Shown: piece by piece, positions 26,672 to 36,233 of the stretch
Numbering within the stretch: position 1 is the first letter of the stretch
Layout: every line of letters begins with the position of its first letter
From: an uncultured Clostridia bacterium
GTDB taxonomy: Bacteria; Bacillota; Clostridia; Oscillospirales; Ruminococcaceae
Length of the DNA stretch: 64,000 nt
NCBI GenBank assembly: GCA_947625125.1
Contig: CANQNF010000001.1
Span: forward strand, 62,001-126,000
Direction: 5' to 3'
Position numbers and translations under genes: made by a program
Notes under the pieces: generated by a model
Told to the model about the DNA's origin: nothing
Database searches by the model: none
The model's input: only the letters and a program-made list of their open reading frames with translations

Positions 26672-26717
26672 GAAAAATTGATATATAGCGATTTATCACG
26701 GTGATTCGCAAAGTAAT

Positions 26718-26752
26718 AAATCCCGCCGGGCCTCTGTTCAGCGGGATTTTTC
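26718..26752 (+). terminator. Terminator-like hairpin
   Basis: AAATCCCGC (26718-26726) pairs with GCGGGATTT (26741-26749), then TTTC. It lies between divergent promoters, so it may be left over from an older arrangement. Confidence 0.6.
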
Positions 26753-26808
26753 ATATCTCTATTTCATGCCATGTCACATTCCCGCACCCAAATGTTACAT
26801 TTCCGTTA

Positions 26809-26837
26809 TTGACCTATCGCGGCGGACGCGGTATAAT
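26809..26837 (+). promoter_or_regulatory. Promoter of the XRE membrane protein gene
   Basis: TTGACC (26809-26814) and TATAAT (26832-26837) with 17-base spacing. Confidence 0.75.
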
Positions 26838-26866
26838 GGAGCCAAAACCCGAAAGGAAGTGCAAAA

Positions 26867-27931
26867 ATGCAATTTAACGAAACGCTTGCCATGCTGCGAA
26901 AATCGCGTGGCCTTACCCAGGAACAGCTCGCCGAACAGCTCGGCGTGTCCCGCCAGGCGATCGCCAGATGGGAGTCCGGCGAGACCGCCCCCGACGTCTA
27001 CATTTTAAGCGATCTTTCCGAAATTTTTGAGGTATCGGCGGACAATTTACTTAACGGTGTTAATGAAGCTTCTGCTTCCGCAGCGACCCTGCCTCCTGCC
27101 GAGCCGACCGAAATATCTGCGAAAGCTGTAGACACCGCGCCGCTTCGGGCAAAGCTTAAATTCGCTGCCGCAGTCATTGCAATCGCTGCCGTCACCGTTA
27201 CGGTAAACATCGGAATAATTAAATTTTCCGGCATTAAATCCTCTGGCATGGCAAATATATACGGCCCATCAGGCGAGGAGACCCTGAAGCTCACGAGCCT
27301 GTCAAATGCCCCAAAAACCGAGTTTTGGACGGCTGACGAATATGAAAAATGGGCGGACGAGCAGCTCGAGATCTACCGAGAAAAATTTGAAAATGGTGAT
27401 AAAATTTTGTGGCATACCGACGGCGGAGAGCAAAGCCGGGCGCTGACGGAAAATGACCTTAAAAATATCGAAAAAGCCTTTTCCGAGACCCTTTCGGCCA
27501 TCAAAAAAGGCGACCTTTTCACGAAAGACGAGACGTTTTTCTGGACGGACGAGAGCGGCGAAACCTACTTTGTGGCGCATGACGACGCGTTTGTCACAGC
27601 CGATTCGGGGGAGACTACGGTCACCGAAATCAGCGATGATTTTGAGATTTTTGATGATACTGCGGCTTAAAGCGTCGCGCAGAGGAATGCCGAAAACGGC
27701 GGGAATACGTTTGAGGAAATATTCGCAAAATACACAAAATTCGGCCTGAAATATGTGGAAACCGACGGAAAACGCATGCTCTATTACAACGGAAAAGCGG
27801 TCGGAAAGTTTATCGACATCGACCCCGACGGCGGGATATTTGTATTTACTCCCGACGGCTCCGGCACTCTTACCGTGCAGGCGGAGTACGATGACGAGGG
27901 CAATCTGAGCGGAGTAGTGGAGGCAGAGTAG
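26867..27931 (+). pseudogene. XRE-family membrane protein interrupted by in-frame TAA
   Basis: The N-terminus (residues 1-65) is an XRE helix-turn-helix with LTQEQLAEQLGVSRQAIARWE. A membrane helix follows at about residues 88-112, then an extracytoplasmic acidic domain. A TAA at 27668-27670 ends the frame after FDDTAA. The same frame continues without further stops for 87 codons (SVAQRNAENGGNTFEE..., VETDGKRMLYYNGK, TPDGSGTLTV) to TAG at 27929-27931. The continuation has coding character and domain-like sequence, so this is one gene with a recent nonsense change. The truncated 267-residue form still has the DNA-binding and membrane parts. Confidence 0.7.
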
Positions 27932-28007
27932 GCGAGGACTTGGGGGAGATACTAAACTGCCGCGCACCTACTTCTTGCCGACAAAAGAGAGATCACACGT
28001 TGTCCCC

Positions 28008-28036
28008 TTGACACCTCCCTGAGAATATGCTAAACT
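28008..28036 (+). promoter_or_regulatory. Promoter of the GH43-like gene
   Basis: TTGACA (28008-28013) and TAAACT (28031-28036) with 17-base spacing and TGC before the -10. Confidence 0.7.
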
Positions 28037-28082
28037 CCATTTAACAGCGCGCCGCAGATGCGGCAAAAAATCGATTGGAGCA

Positions 28083-29843
28083 ATGAAAAATATGAGAATA
28101 TGTAAATCATCCTGCGAAAATAAATCAGACTTTCGCATGATCGCCTACACCCGAAAGCCCGCCCCCGACTATTCCGAATTTTTGGGGCATAGCGTGCACT
28201 TCGCCGTGGCCTCGGCCGACCGCGTCGAACCGCTCTACATGGGCTACGGAAAGCTCTTTGCGGAGTGCAGCTTCAGCGAGGAAAACGGCGTCGTCTCCCG
28301 AGGCTGCCACGACGTCGACGTCCGCCTTGTCGACGGCGTTTATATCATCACTGCCCGCGAGATAGTAAGGACCAACCATGGGCACGGCGAATTTTCCCGC
28401 GCCGACTCGGGGCGATTCGTGCGCTGGAAAACCACTGATTTTGCGGACTTTTCCGGTCCCGAAATAACCTCGGAGCGCTATGCCGAAAATGAACTTTCAA
28501 ACACCGAAATCGCATGCTCGGAATTTTCTTCCGACAGTCTCGACGTCGCCGAAAAAGCCGTTTCTATCCCCGCTTCTGCGGATTTGGCGGCAAGGCTTCT
28601 TGAAAAAAATATTACGGTAAAGTATTTGTCGACAGAGCTTCCCGCCGAGGTGACTGCCGAAAGCAAAAAAGATGTTGAAAAATTAAATGCTTTAATTAAA
28701 TATACAGACGGCTCGGTCCATCGCAAGCGCGTAAAATGGGACCTTAGCGGCGTTGACTTTTCAAAGCCCGGCAGATACACAGTCCATGGTGAAATCGTTG
28801 CCCGGCATTTCCCGTTCCCGGTCGAAAACCACCCCTGGGGAGACCCGGTCCTCACCTATTTTAACGGAAAATACTATTTTATCGCAACGAACGACGCAAA
28901 CGGCGACACCTCTTTTGAGATACGCGAAGCAGATACCCCTGAGGCCCTTTTTGAGGACGGCGTTCGTCGGCAGGTGATTCTGAGCGCCGAAACGACTGTC
29001 TATAAAAATACTTTCTGGGCGCCCGAGTTTCATATTATCGGCGGAAAAATGCGGATATTCTGCGCTCTTACGACGGGCACGGGATTTGACCCGCAGTGCC
29101 ATGTGATGACCCTTAAGGACGGCGGAGACATGCTTTGCCCGGACGACTGGAGCGCTCCCGTCAGGTGCGTCATGCCGGACGGCAGGAATCTTAATATCGA
29201 CCCGCTCGGCGACGGCAAAAACGGTATCACCCTCGACATGAACTGCTTCGACTCGGGCGGCAGGAGCTATGTCGTCTGGTCTTATAGGACATGGGCAGGC
29301 ACGGACAGCGGCTCCATGCTGATGATAGCCGAAACGAACCCGGACGAGCCGTGGAAGCTTAAAACGTTTCCGAAGCTTCTTTCGAGGCCGGTTTACGGTT
29401 GGGAGAACAACAACGGCACCGACAACAACGAGGGCCCGTACGCGCTCGTGACCGATAAAAAGGTATATCTTGCATATTCGGGAGGCGACGCGAGGGGCCA
29501 GACCTATGTTGTGGGCCTGCTGAGCGCGAATGTAAACGACGACCTCTGCGATATTTCCAATTGGGATATTCCGGGGGCACCCGCGCTCGCCTCAAATTTT
29601 GTTCCGGGGCAGTACGGCTGCGGCCACAACGCCTTTTTCCGGGATGAATTCGGCGACGTATATATAACTTATCACGGCGTCACCTCTCCCGAGAGCAGGG
29701 CCATCGTCCCCGGCGTCCGCCGCGTGCATTTTTCCAAGGACGGCGCCCCGATACTTTATATGTCAAACGCCCAGGACCTCCCGGATGATAAAAAATCGGT
29801 AACGCTGACGGTCATAGTAAAAGGGGAGGGGAGAGGGAAATAA
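28083..29843 (+). CDS. GH43-like glycoside hydrolase
   Basis: 586 residues with no signal peptide. The first ~240 residues are beta-rich with an Ig-like segment (WDLSGVDFSKPGRYTVHG). A five-bladed GH43-type propeller begins near residue 250 (HPWGDPVLTYFNGKYYFIAT, with the expected catalytic aspartate in GDP). A general acid is likely in NNEGPYALV. Family members release arabinose or xylose from plant polysaccharides; the exact bond cannot be told. The lack of a signal suggests it acts on imported oligosaccharides. TTGGAGC precedes the ATG. The sequence 29844-30103 after it holds only a weak AAAACC/GGTTTT hairpin. Confidence 0.8.
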   Translation: MKNMRICKSSCENKSDFRMIAYTRKPAPDYSEFLGHSVHFAVASADRVEPLYMGYGKLFAECSFSEENGVVSRGCHDVDVRLVDGVYIITAREIVRTNHGHGEFSRADSGRFVRWKTTDFADFSGPEITSERYAENELSNTEIACSEFSSDSLDVAEKAVSIPASADLAARLLEKNITVKYLSTELPAEVTAESKKDVEKLNALIKYTDGSVHRKRVKWDLSGVDFSKPGRYTVHGEIVARHFPFPVENHPWGDPVLTYFNGKYYFIATNDANGDTSFEIREADTPEALFEDGVRRQVILSAETTVYKNTFWAPEFHIIGGKMRIFCALTTGTGFDPQCHVMTLKDGGDMLCPDDWSAPVRCVMPDGRNLNIDPLGDGKNGITLDMNCFDSGGRSYVVWSYRTWAGTDSGSMLMIAETNPDEPWKLKTFPKLLSRPVYGWENNNGTDNNEGPYALVTDKKVYLAYSGGDARGQTYVVGLLSANVNDDLCDISNWDIPGAPALASNFVPGQYGCGHNAFFRDEFGDVYITYHGVTSPESRAIVPGVRRVHFSKDGAPILYMSNAQDLPDDKKSVTLTVIVKGEGRGK

Positions 29844-30103
29844 ATGCTCTTTCATCAGTTGAGCGGATTTTTTAGTTAAAATGAGATAAACAGTCATCGC
29901 CTGTGAAAAAGCATAGGCGCTTTACTTTTTGAAGCCGTGCGCTAAAACTGATTCTAAGGAAAATAAAAACCACTCAGACCGACAAATGCCGTATCTAAGC
30001 GGTTTTGGCTTGGCCTATTTGCACAATTATGACAACAAATAATCTAAGTATCAATGCGGTGCGATGTTATACCCCAAAATTTGTGAGGAATCCTCATTTT
30101 CCT

Positions 30104-31096
30104 TCACCCCCACCTCACATGCAGTATCTTATGCATGCTCGCCTCCTCCCCGTTTGAATCAACCTCGATCAACCCCTCATCCGTTTCTGCAAACAGCGTG
30201 TACGGCAGCTTTTTCAGGCCGTTCAGCACGACAACTGCCTTTGTCTGTCTTGAACGAAAACCCTGTTTTATATCCGTCTGAGCCTCTTTCAGACCGTCCG
30301 CCTTTTTCAATTCCCAGCTTCCGCCCTGATTCAGCTTAAAAACTATGTATTCCGGGCAGTCGATTTGCGTATCTTCGGCAATTTGGCCGCCCTTATCTTC
30401 TCTTCGTCTTGTCCGCATGTTCAGCGGCCAATCGGATGCCATATACGCCCTGCCGATAAGCTTTTCCGCCGTAACGTCAGTCTCTGTTTCTTCATGCAGA
30501 GCGTCGGCGACAGCTTTAAACAGCTCACCTGTGGAGACCCAATTCGGCGTGTGATTTTTCTTTGCGAGCTCGGCGGCCCTTTCTTTGTATATCTGCTCCA
30601 AAACGATTCTGCCCAAAACTTTGGCAGCCCTTTTTACGACATACGGGCGGTCAGGCACAATGCTTCGGACTTTTGTTTCACTCGGCCGTTTTCCCGGGCC
30701 TACGACAGGGTCTTTCTGACGGTACATTATAAGATGAACCAAGTCGTCGTCCAAATCCTCTCCGATGATACTTGCATATCCGAATTCAAGGCCGATTTCT
30801 TTTAGGGCAGAAATCACCTTGTCAAGCTGTTCGGCCAAAATATCGTAGATTATTTGATTGGCTTTCTCCTGTTCGGTTTTAGGGGCAGGCCCTTTGTGCT
30901 CCTGCGTGAGCTCATAAAGATAGAATTCTTCCTGCTGATAGACGTTTTTGTTGAACAGGATGTCAAGCGCAGGCCTCTCGCCCGGTTCAAACTTCGGAAT
31001 ATCGCCGGAAAGGGCGTCCACCGCCTTTTTCGGCAGCTCTGTATCGTAAATTTTCGCGTCTATAAAGGCTTCCCTGATTTTTTCTCGATCATTCAT
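30104..31096 (-). CDS. Hypothetical protein (330 aa)
   Basis: Unrecognised soluble protein starting MNDREKIREAF. It has a helical N-terminal half and a C-terminal half with beta-strands (PEYIVFKLNQGGSWELKKAD, TKAVVVLNGLKKLPYTLFAE). The middle segment KNHTPNWVSTGELFKAVADAL could be a helix-turn-helix. The start at 31096 is set by AGGAGGAAGC; the longer frame is unsupported. The promoter TTGAAA-17-TATAAT at 31383-31411 gives a long ~280-base leader in which I see no convincing gene. Confidence 0.65.
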   Translation of the reverse strand: MNDREKIREAFIDAKIYDTELPKKAVDALSGDIPKFEPGERPALDILFNKNVYQQEEFYLYELTQEHKGPAPKTEQEKANQIIYDILAEQLDKVISALKEIGLEFGYASIIGEDLDDDLVHLIMYRQKDPVVGPGKRPSETKVRSIVPDRPYVVKRAAKVLGRIVLEQIYKERAAELAKKNHTPNWVSTGELFKAVADALHEETETDVTAEKLIGRAYMASDWPLNMRTRRREDKGGQIAEDTQIDCPEYIVFKLNQGGSWELKKADGLKEAQTDIKQGFRSRQTKAVVVLNGLKKLPYTLFAETDEGLIEVDSNGEEASMHKILHVRWG

Positions 31097-31382
31097 TTTG
31101 CTTCCTCCTAAACTTTTTATAAATGATTTATTTGCACGTTCATCCGCCATGCCAAAGAATAACGGCAAGCGCACGAAACCGCGAACTTTGCCGTCAAAAC
31201 GAGCCTATGCACGCCCGACCCAAAGCTGTGCATGCCCGATTTTTTATGCCCATAATCCATTCCGATATTTTCTCTTCCAAGCCCCAAAATCGTATTTTTC
31301 AGCTCCGAATCGTCGGCATATTTTTGAAAATGCGCCATACCTAACCGCTTCGCCCATTAGGCAGCCATTTATTTTTTTGTCA

Positions 31383-31411
31383 ATTATAACACACGAATGC
31401 CGCAATTTCAA
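31383..31411 (-). promoter_or_regulatory. Promoter upstream of the 330-aa protein
   Basis: TTGAAA (31406-31411) and TATAAT (31383-31388), 17-base spacer on the minus strand. Confidence 0.65.
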
Positions 31412-31468
31412 CATGTCAGGCGACAGAGTACAAAAATTCGGACTCATTATGAGCATATTTATCAAACA

Positions 31469-31484
31469 GTCCAAACTTTTGGAC
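31469..31484. promoter_or_regulatory. Perfect 16-base palindrome, possible operator
   Basis: GTCCAAA-CT-TTTGGAC lies ~50 bases before the start of the 31532 gene and near the opposite-strand promoter. Confidence 0.5.
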
Positions 31485-31531
31485 GCATTTCATGCTACAA
31501 TACAATTGACAAAATAAAAGGAGCTGATTTT

Positions 31532-32188
31532 ATGATGATCTCGCCCGAAAGCTACTACATGGGCTTAGAAGGCAAAACGGCGGAGGAAATTCTTACGGAA
31601 CTTAACGGGCTGCGCAGGGAGATCTCCGAGCTTAAAGCCGCGCTGCGATCAAATGATTTCACTGTGCCCGACATTAAGCCGAGCAGGGGTGTGCGGCTGT
31701 CAATGGCGCTCGACTATTTCGATATGGCGAAAAAGGCGCTTTTGGAGGCAGGCGGCGAGTATGTACCGACCGAGGACGAGCAAAGGGCGCTTGCTTTCAA
31801 CGCTCGGCTCGACAAGCTGACGGTGATTGAATTCACGGTCAGCAGGCATTTTTTGATAACTAAAACCTTGTCTGCAGACTTTTCGGGCGGCAAGACCTCC
31901 GTGAAAATTATCTCCGTGACAAACCCGCTGTACGGGAACGAAAGGCGGAAAAAGGTCGGCGAAATCGAGCGCGAAAGGCTTATTTCCGAGCTTAAAAGCA
32001 TTCACATGGGCGACTGGGACAGCGCGTATAATCTGCCCGGAATTATGGACGGCGAGGACTGGAGCGTAACGCTGAAATTTTCCGACGGCTCGGATGAGTG
32101 TTTCCACGGCAGCAACGCATACCCGTTTTCATTTACGCGATTTTGTGGTGTTATGGGGTATGACGAGGACGACGAGATGGAATTTTAG
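31532..32188 (+). CDS. Hypothetical protein with C-terminal small domain
   Basis: 218 residues. It has a coiled-coil-like N-terminus (TAEEILTELNGLRREISELKAAL), a middle alpha/beta part, and a C-terminal segment WSVTLKFSDGSDECFHGSNAYP that resembles short domains seen in many clostridial hypotheticals. The start at 31532 follows AAGGAGC; the longer upstream frame covers the promoter region. No function is assigned. Confidence 0.65.
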   Translation: MMISPESYYMGLEGKTAEEILTELNGLRREISELKAALRSNDFTVPDIKPSRGVRLSMALDYFDMAKKALLEAGGEYVPTEDEQRALAFNARLDKLTVIEFTVSRHFLITKTLSADFSGGKTSVKIISVTNPLYGNERRKKVGEIERERLISELKSIHMGDWDSAYNLPGIMDGEDWSVTLKFSDGSDECFHGSNAYPFSFTRFCGVMGYDEDDEMEF

Positions 32189-32302
32189 AGGAAAATAAAG
32201 AAATTTAATTGCATGCGATAAGTCAGTCTGCGATAATGCTGTATGTATTCTATACAATGCCTCTTTTAAATCATAATCTAACCATTTTCAAAATCATGGT
32301 CA

Positions 32303-32490
32303 TTGAATTTTTGAACACAATATTGTATAATAAATAAAAGCCTATGGTATTATAGGGATTCATTGTGTATAATAACCTGTGCATTCAGGAACAGTGTTAT
32401 ATCTCGAGGTCGCGCATTAGGGCGTGAGGCGCTAATATAATAAATACATAAAAGCGCCTATCGTCTTAGTAGTGATAGGCTATTTCATCA
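32303..32490 (+). ncRNA. Possible small RNA transcript
   Basis: TTGAAT (32303-32308) and TATAAT (32326-32331), 17 bases apart, would start a transcript with no reading frame. It contains TTAG...CTAA and GCCTATC (32456-32462)/GATAGGC (32474-32480) hairpins, followed by TATTTC. The terminator is weak, so this is tentative. The rest of 32189-32617 shows nothing else. Confidence 0.25.
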
Positions 32491-32617
32491 GGAAGCAGAC
32501 ATTCCATCCACATTATAAAAATCCGTTGCCCGATGAGTCATATTTGCTAACTACTTTTCACTAACCATTCTTCATTTAAATGCGGTCGCTTTGGAAACAC
32601 ACTTTCATTATATTATC

Positions 32618-32646
32618 TTGCAAATGAAATATTTATGTGTTATAAT
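32618..32646 (+). promoter_or_regulatory. Promoter of the pcrA operon
   Basis: TTGCAA (32618-32623) and TATAAT (32641-32646) with 17-base spacing and TGT before the -10. Confidence 0.8.
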
Positions 32647-32678
32647 GATAATTGAAAAAAAGATATTTCGGAGGAACC

Positions 32679-35033
32679 ATGACTGACGCTGAATTTTTAT
32701 CCGCCAAGCGAGCTGCGCTTAAAAAATATTTTTCACATTTGAATCCCATGCAGCAGGAGGCCGTCTTTACCGTGAACGGCCCGCTTCTTATTCTTGCGGG
32801 AGCAGGAAGCGGCAAGACCACCGTGCTTGTAAACCGAGTTGCGAACATGATATATTTCGGCAACGCGTATATGGACGAGACCCGTTTTGCGGGAGTCTCG
32901 CCGGCCGACTGCAAATTCCTCGAGGATTACGCCGCAGGCCTTGAGACCGACAACCGCAGGTTAAAGAGCATAGTCGCCGTCGACTGCGTGAACCCCTGGA
33001 GCATCCTCGCCATCACCTTTACCAACAAGGCCGCAGGGGAGCTCAAGACCCGTCTCGGACTCATGCTCGGGCAGGACGCCGACGGCATAACCGCCGCCAC
33101 GTTCCACTCCGCCTGCGTGAGGATACTCCGCCGTGAGATTGACCGCCTCGGCTACGCCTCAAACTTCACCATCTACGACGCCGACGACTCCCAAAGGGTC
33201 ATAAAATCCTGCCTTGAGCAGCTCGGCATGTCCGACAAGCTCTTTGCGCCGAAGATGATACTTTCCGAGATCTCCCATTCCAAGGAATCGAGGATAACCG
33301 CCGAGGAATACATGGCGCAAAACATGAACGACTACCGCAAAAAGCGCATCGGCGACGTCTACAGCGCCTACCAGCGCAGACTGAAGGAAGCCAACGCCGT
33401 CGACTTCGACGATATACTTCTTTTGACGGTGGAGCTTTTCGAGCAGTTCCCCGACGTCTTGGAGCACTACCAGAACCTCTATAAATACATACTTGTCGAC
33501 GAGTACCAGGACACCAACATGGTCCAGTACCGCCTTGTGTCGCTTTTGTCGCAAAAAAGGGGCAACCTCTGCGTAGTCGGCGACGACGACCAGTCGATTT
33601 ATAAATTCCGCGGAGCGACGATAGAGAACATCCTGAGCTTCGAGAACCAGTTTGAGAACGCCCGGGTCATCCGTCTTGAACAGAATTACCGCTCCACTCA
33701 AGCCATCCTCAACTGCGCAAACGAAGTCATAAAAAACAACCGCGGCAGAAAGGGCAAGAACCTTTGGACTGCCGGCGGCGAGGGCGACAAGGTGACGGTA
33801 TACCGTGCCGCAAGCGAGCAGGGCGAGGCGAGATTCGTCGCGCAGACAATTTATGAAAGCGTAAAATCAGGCGGCAGGTGGGGAGACAACGCCGTTTTAT
33901 ACCGCATGAACGCCCAGTCAAACGCCATAGAGCGCGCTCTTGTGGCCTCGGGGATAAGCTATAGGGTCATAGGCGGCGTGAAGTTTTACGAGCGCAAGGA
34001 GATAAAGGACATAGTCGCGTATCTCTCCGTTCTGAATAACGAAAGCGACGTTTTAAGGCTCAGAAGGATAATCAACGAGCCTAAGAGGGGAATAGGGGAC
34101 CAGAGCGTCGCCTCTCTTGAAGCCGTCGCGGCAGGTATCGGCGAAAGCCCCATGAGCATAATGCGGCAGGCGTTCGACTACCCGGTTTTGTCAAGGACTG
34201 CCCAGAAGTTTACAGATTTTGCAAGAATGATGGACGAATTAAAGGAGATCTCCGAGACCGAGCCACTTGATGTTTTGCTTGATGAATTGGTGGAAAAGAC
34301 CGGGTATCGGGATATGCTTATCATGCAGGGCGAAGAGGGCGCGGGCAGGCTTGAGAACATCGAGGAATTGAAGTCCACGATGGTCAGCTACTCCCAGGCA
34401 GCCGAAGAACCGAGCCTTTCGGGATTTTTGGAGGAGATAGCCCTTTACACCGACGTCGACAGCCTCGACTCGGACGCCGACGCGGTCACGCTCATGACCG
34501 TCCACGCCGCAAAGGGCCTCGAATTCACCAACGTCTTTGTCGTCGGCCTTGAGGAGAATATCTTCCCGAGCTCGCGCTCCAACGATACCGAGGAGGATTT
34601 AGAGGAGGAAAGGCGGCTCTGCTACGTCGCCATAACCCGCGCAAAAAAGCGGCTTTACCTTTGCTGTGCGCGCCAGAGAATGCTGTTCGGTCAGACCCAG
34701 TACAACAAGCCGTCCCGGTTCATGGGCGAGCTGCCAAAGGAATTCTGCCGTGAAATTTCCGAGGAACAGCCTAAAATATCTTCGGGGTATTCCTCCGAGC
34801 GCTCACGGCCTGCCAAATCGTCCGGCTTCGGGTCGTCTCCCGCACAGCGGACTTCGGCTCCCACGGCCTCCGCTAACTTCCTGCCGGGAGATCGGGTGTC
34901 CCACAACATCTTCGGCGAGGGCACGGTAAGAAAGGCGACCGCCATGTCAAACGACACGCTTTTGGAGATAGAATTCGAGCGGGTCGGGGTCAAGAAGATC
35001 ATGGCAAATTTTGCAAGGATAAGAAAGCTGTGA
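32679..35033 (+). CDS. pcrA: UvrD/PcrA-type superfamily 1 DNA helicase
   Basis: 784 residues. Motifs in order: Q-motif LNPMQQEAV, Walker A AGAGSGKTT (~residue 45), TFTNKAAGELKTRL, DEYQDTN (motif II), VVGDDDQSIYKFRGA (III), LEQNYRST (IV), TVHAAKGLEF (V) and VAITRAKKRL (VI). The PcrA-type C-terminal tail PGDRVSHNIFGEGTV is present. The protein unwinds 3'-tailed DNA in repair and removes RecA. A ~25-residue insertion follows motif I. Start 32679 is set by GGAGGAACC. It heads an operon with DUF4364 and an HD hydrolase. Confidence 0.95.
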   Translation: MTDAEFLSAKRAALKKYFSHLNPMQQEAVFTVNGPLLILAGAGSGKTTVLVNRVANMIYFGNAYMDETRFAGVSPADCKFLEDYAAGLETDNRRLKSIVAVDCVNPWSILAITFTNKAAGELKTRLGLMLGQDADGITAATFHSACVRILRREIDRLGYASNFTIYDADDSQRVIKSCLEQLGMSDKLFAPKMILSEISHSKESRITAEEYMAQNMNDYRKKRIGDVYSAYQRRLKEANAVDFDDILLLTVELFEQFPDVLEHYQNLYKYILVDEYQDTNMVQYRLVSLLSQKRGNLCVVGDDDQSIYKFRGATIENILSFENQFENARVIRLEQNYRSTQAILNCANEVIKNNRGRKGKNLWTAGGEGDKVTVYRAASEQGEARFVAQTIYESVKSGGRWGDNAVLYRMNAQSNAIERALVASGISYRVIGGVKFYERKEIKDIVAYLSVLNNESDVLRLRRIINEPKRGIGDQSVASLEAVAAGIGESPMSIMRQAFDYPVLSRTAQKFTDFARMMDELKEISETEPLDVLLDELVEKTGYRDMLIMQGEEGAGRLENIEELKSTMVSYSQAAEEPSLSGFLEEIALYTDVDSLDSDADAVTLMTVHAAKGLEFTNVFVVGLEENIFPSSRSNDTEEDLEEERRLCYVAITRAKKRLYLCCARQRMLFGQTQYNKPSRFMGELPKEFCREISEEQPKISSGYSSERSRPAKSSGFGSSPAQRTSAPTASANFLPGDRVSHNIFGEGTVRKATAMSNDTLLEIEFERVGVKKIMANFARIRKL

Positions 35034-35041
35034 GGTAAATT

Positions 35042-35635
35042 ATGGCAAATTACGACAATTTTATGACCCCGAATATGCTCTCTTTAGACGACGCATACGC
35101 GGTCAAGATACTTATATGTTATTTTCTTCGTCAGATAAATCGGCCCATCACGCCCGACCAGCTGACCGAAATAGCCACCGACGACGGAATAATCAATTAT
35201 TTTGTTTTCATGGAGGCAATGAACCAGCTCCTTGAGGCAAAGACCGTTACTCTTGAAAAGCAGGACGACGGCGAGGACGCCTATGTCCTTTCTGAGCTTG
35301 CGAAGTTGGGGGCGGACGAGTTCAAGAGAATGCTTCCGAAAATTCTTCGGGACAAGATATTGAGCTCGGGACTCAGATTTTTTGCGAAGCTTAAAAATGA
35401 AAATAACGTCGATTCATATGTCACCGAGATGGAGAGGGGATATGCGGTCGGGGTCAGGTGCACGGACGGCCCGTTCGTTCTTATGGATCTGAAGCTCTAT
35501 GCCCCGGACAGGGAGCAGGCCGAGCTTTTGCAGGATAAAATAGTGAAAAACCCCGCCGACTTTTATGCCAAGGTGCTCGACTTTGCCCTTGAGAATGAGG
35601 ATTATAAGCCCGAGCCCAAGGAGGTGGAGCTGTGA
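35042..35635 (+). CDS. DUF4364 family protein
   Basis: 197 residues. The N-terminus (LSLDDAYAVKILICYFLRQINRPITPDQLTEI...) looks like a winged helix of the kind seen in PadR- or MarR-like regulators, and the whole matches DUF4364 proteins widespread in Clostridia. The role is unknown, probably DNA binding. It starts 8 bases after pcrA and its stop overlaps the next start by 4 bases. Confidence 0.8.
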   Translation: MANYDNFMTPNMLSLDDAYAVKILICYFLRQINRPITPDQLTEIATDDGIINYFVFMEAMNQLLEAKTVTLEKQDDGEDAYVLSELAKLGADEFKRMLPKILRDKILSSGLRFFAKLKNENNVDSYVTEMERGYAVGVRCTDGPFVLMDLKLYAPDREQAELLQDKIVKNPADFYAKVLDFALENEDYKPEPKEVEL

Positions 35636-36219
35636 GCGGAAGCTTTTTTGCACTGTGCTCGAGGATGAAATATATCAACCGCTGGGGGCTGATGAGAAAT
35701 TCAAGAGAGGAAAATATCGCCGAGCATTCCCTTGAAACGGCTATTATTACCCATCTTTTGTGCGAACTGAGAAACCGCAGATTCGGCGGCTGCATAAATG
35801 CCGAAAAAGCTGTGTTGACGGCTATTTACCACGACGTCCCCGAGATAATTACGGGGGATCTGCCCACGCCGGTGAAATATTATGACCCCGAGATTCGGGA
35901 CGCCTATAAAAGGGTAGAGAACGCGGCATGCGAGAAGCTTTTAAGCTGCATCCCCGAGGATTTAAGGGAGGGCTACTGCGAGGTCTTAAATGAGCCGGAG
36001 GACGAGGATATCCGCGAGATAGTCAAGGCCGCGGATAAACTTTCGGCGCTTATTAAGTGTATTGAGGAGAGAAGAAGCGGCAACACGGATTTTGAGGAGG
36101 CGGAGAAGTCGACGCTTGAGAGCATACGCAGGATGGGATTAAAAGAGGCGGACGCATTTTTGGCGGAGATACTCCCGAGTTATTATCTAACGCTTGATGA
36201 ATTGACTGAGGATAGATGA
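35632..36219 (+). CDS. HD-domain phosphohydrolase (YfbR-like 5'-nucleotidase)
   Basis: 195 residues, GTG start overlapping the previous stop, with GGAGG upstream. The metal-binding motif IAEHSLETAI, HDVPE and AADKL mark the HD fold, and the length fits YfbR, which dephosphorylates deoxynucleoside monophosphates. The stop is followed within 15 bases by a hairpin-chain repeat. Confidence 0.85.
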   Translation: MSGSFFALCSRMKYINRWGLMRNSREENIAEHSLETAIITHLLCELRNRRFGGCINAEKAVLTAIYHDVPEIITGDLPTPVKYYDPEIRDAYKRVENAACEKLLSCIPEDLREGYCEVLNEPEDEDIREIVKAADKLSALIKCIEERRSGNTDFEEAEKSTLESIRRMGLKEADAFLAEILPSYYLTLDELTEDR

Positions 36220-36233
36220 GAAGCGCGTTTAGC

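Noticed and set aside
31117-31338. 73-codon minus frame starting MAHFQKYADDSEL
   Set aside because: It has weak TTAGGT only as ribosome site, and its second half has no coding character. It lies in the leader of the 330-residue gene; possibly an old fragment, not supportable as a gene.
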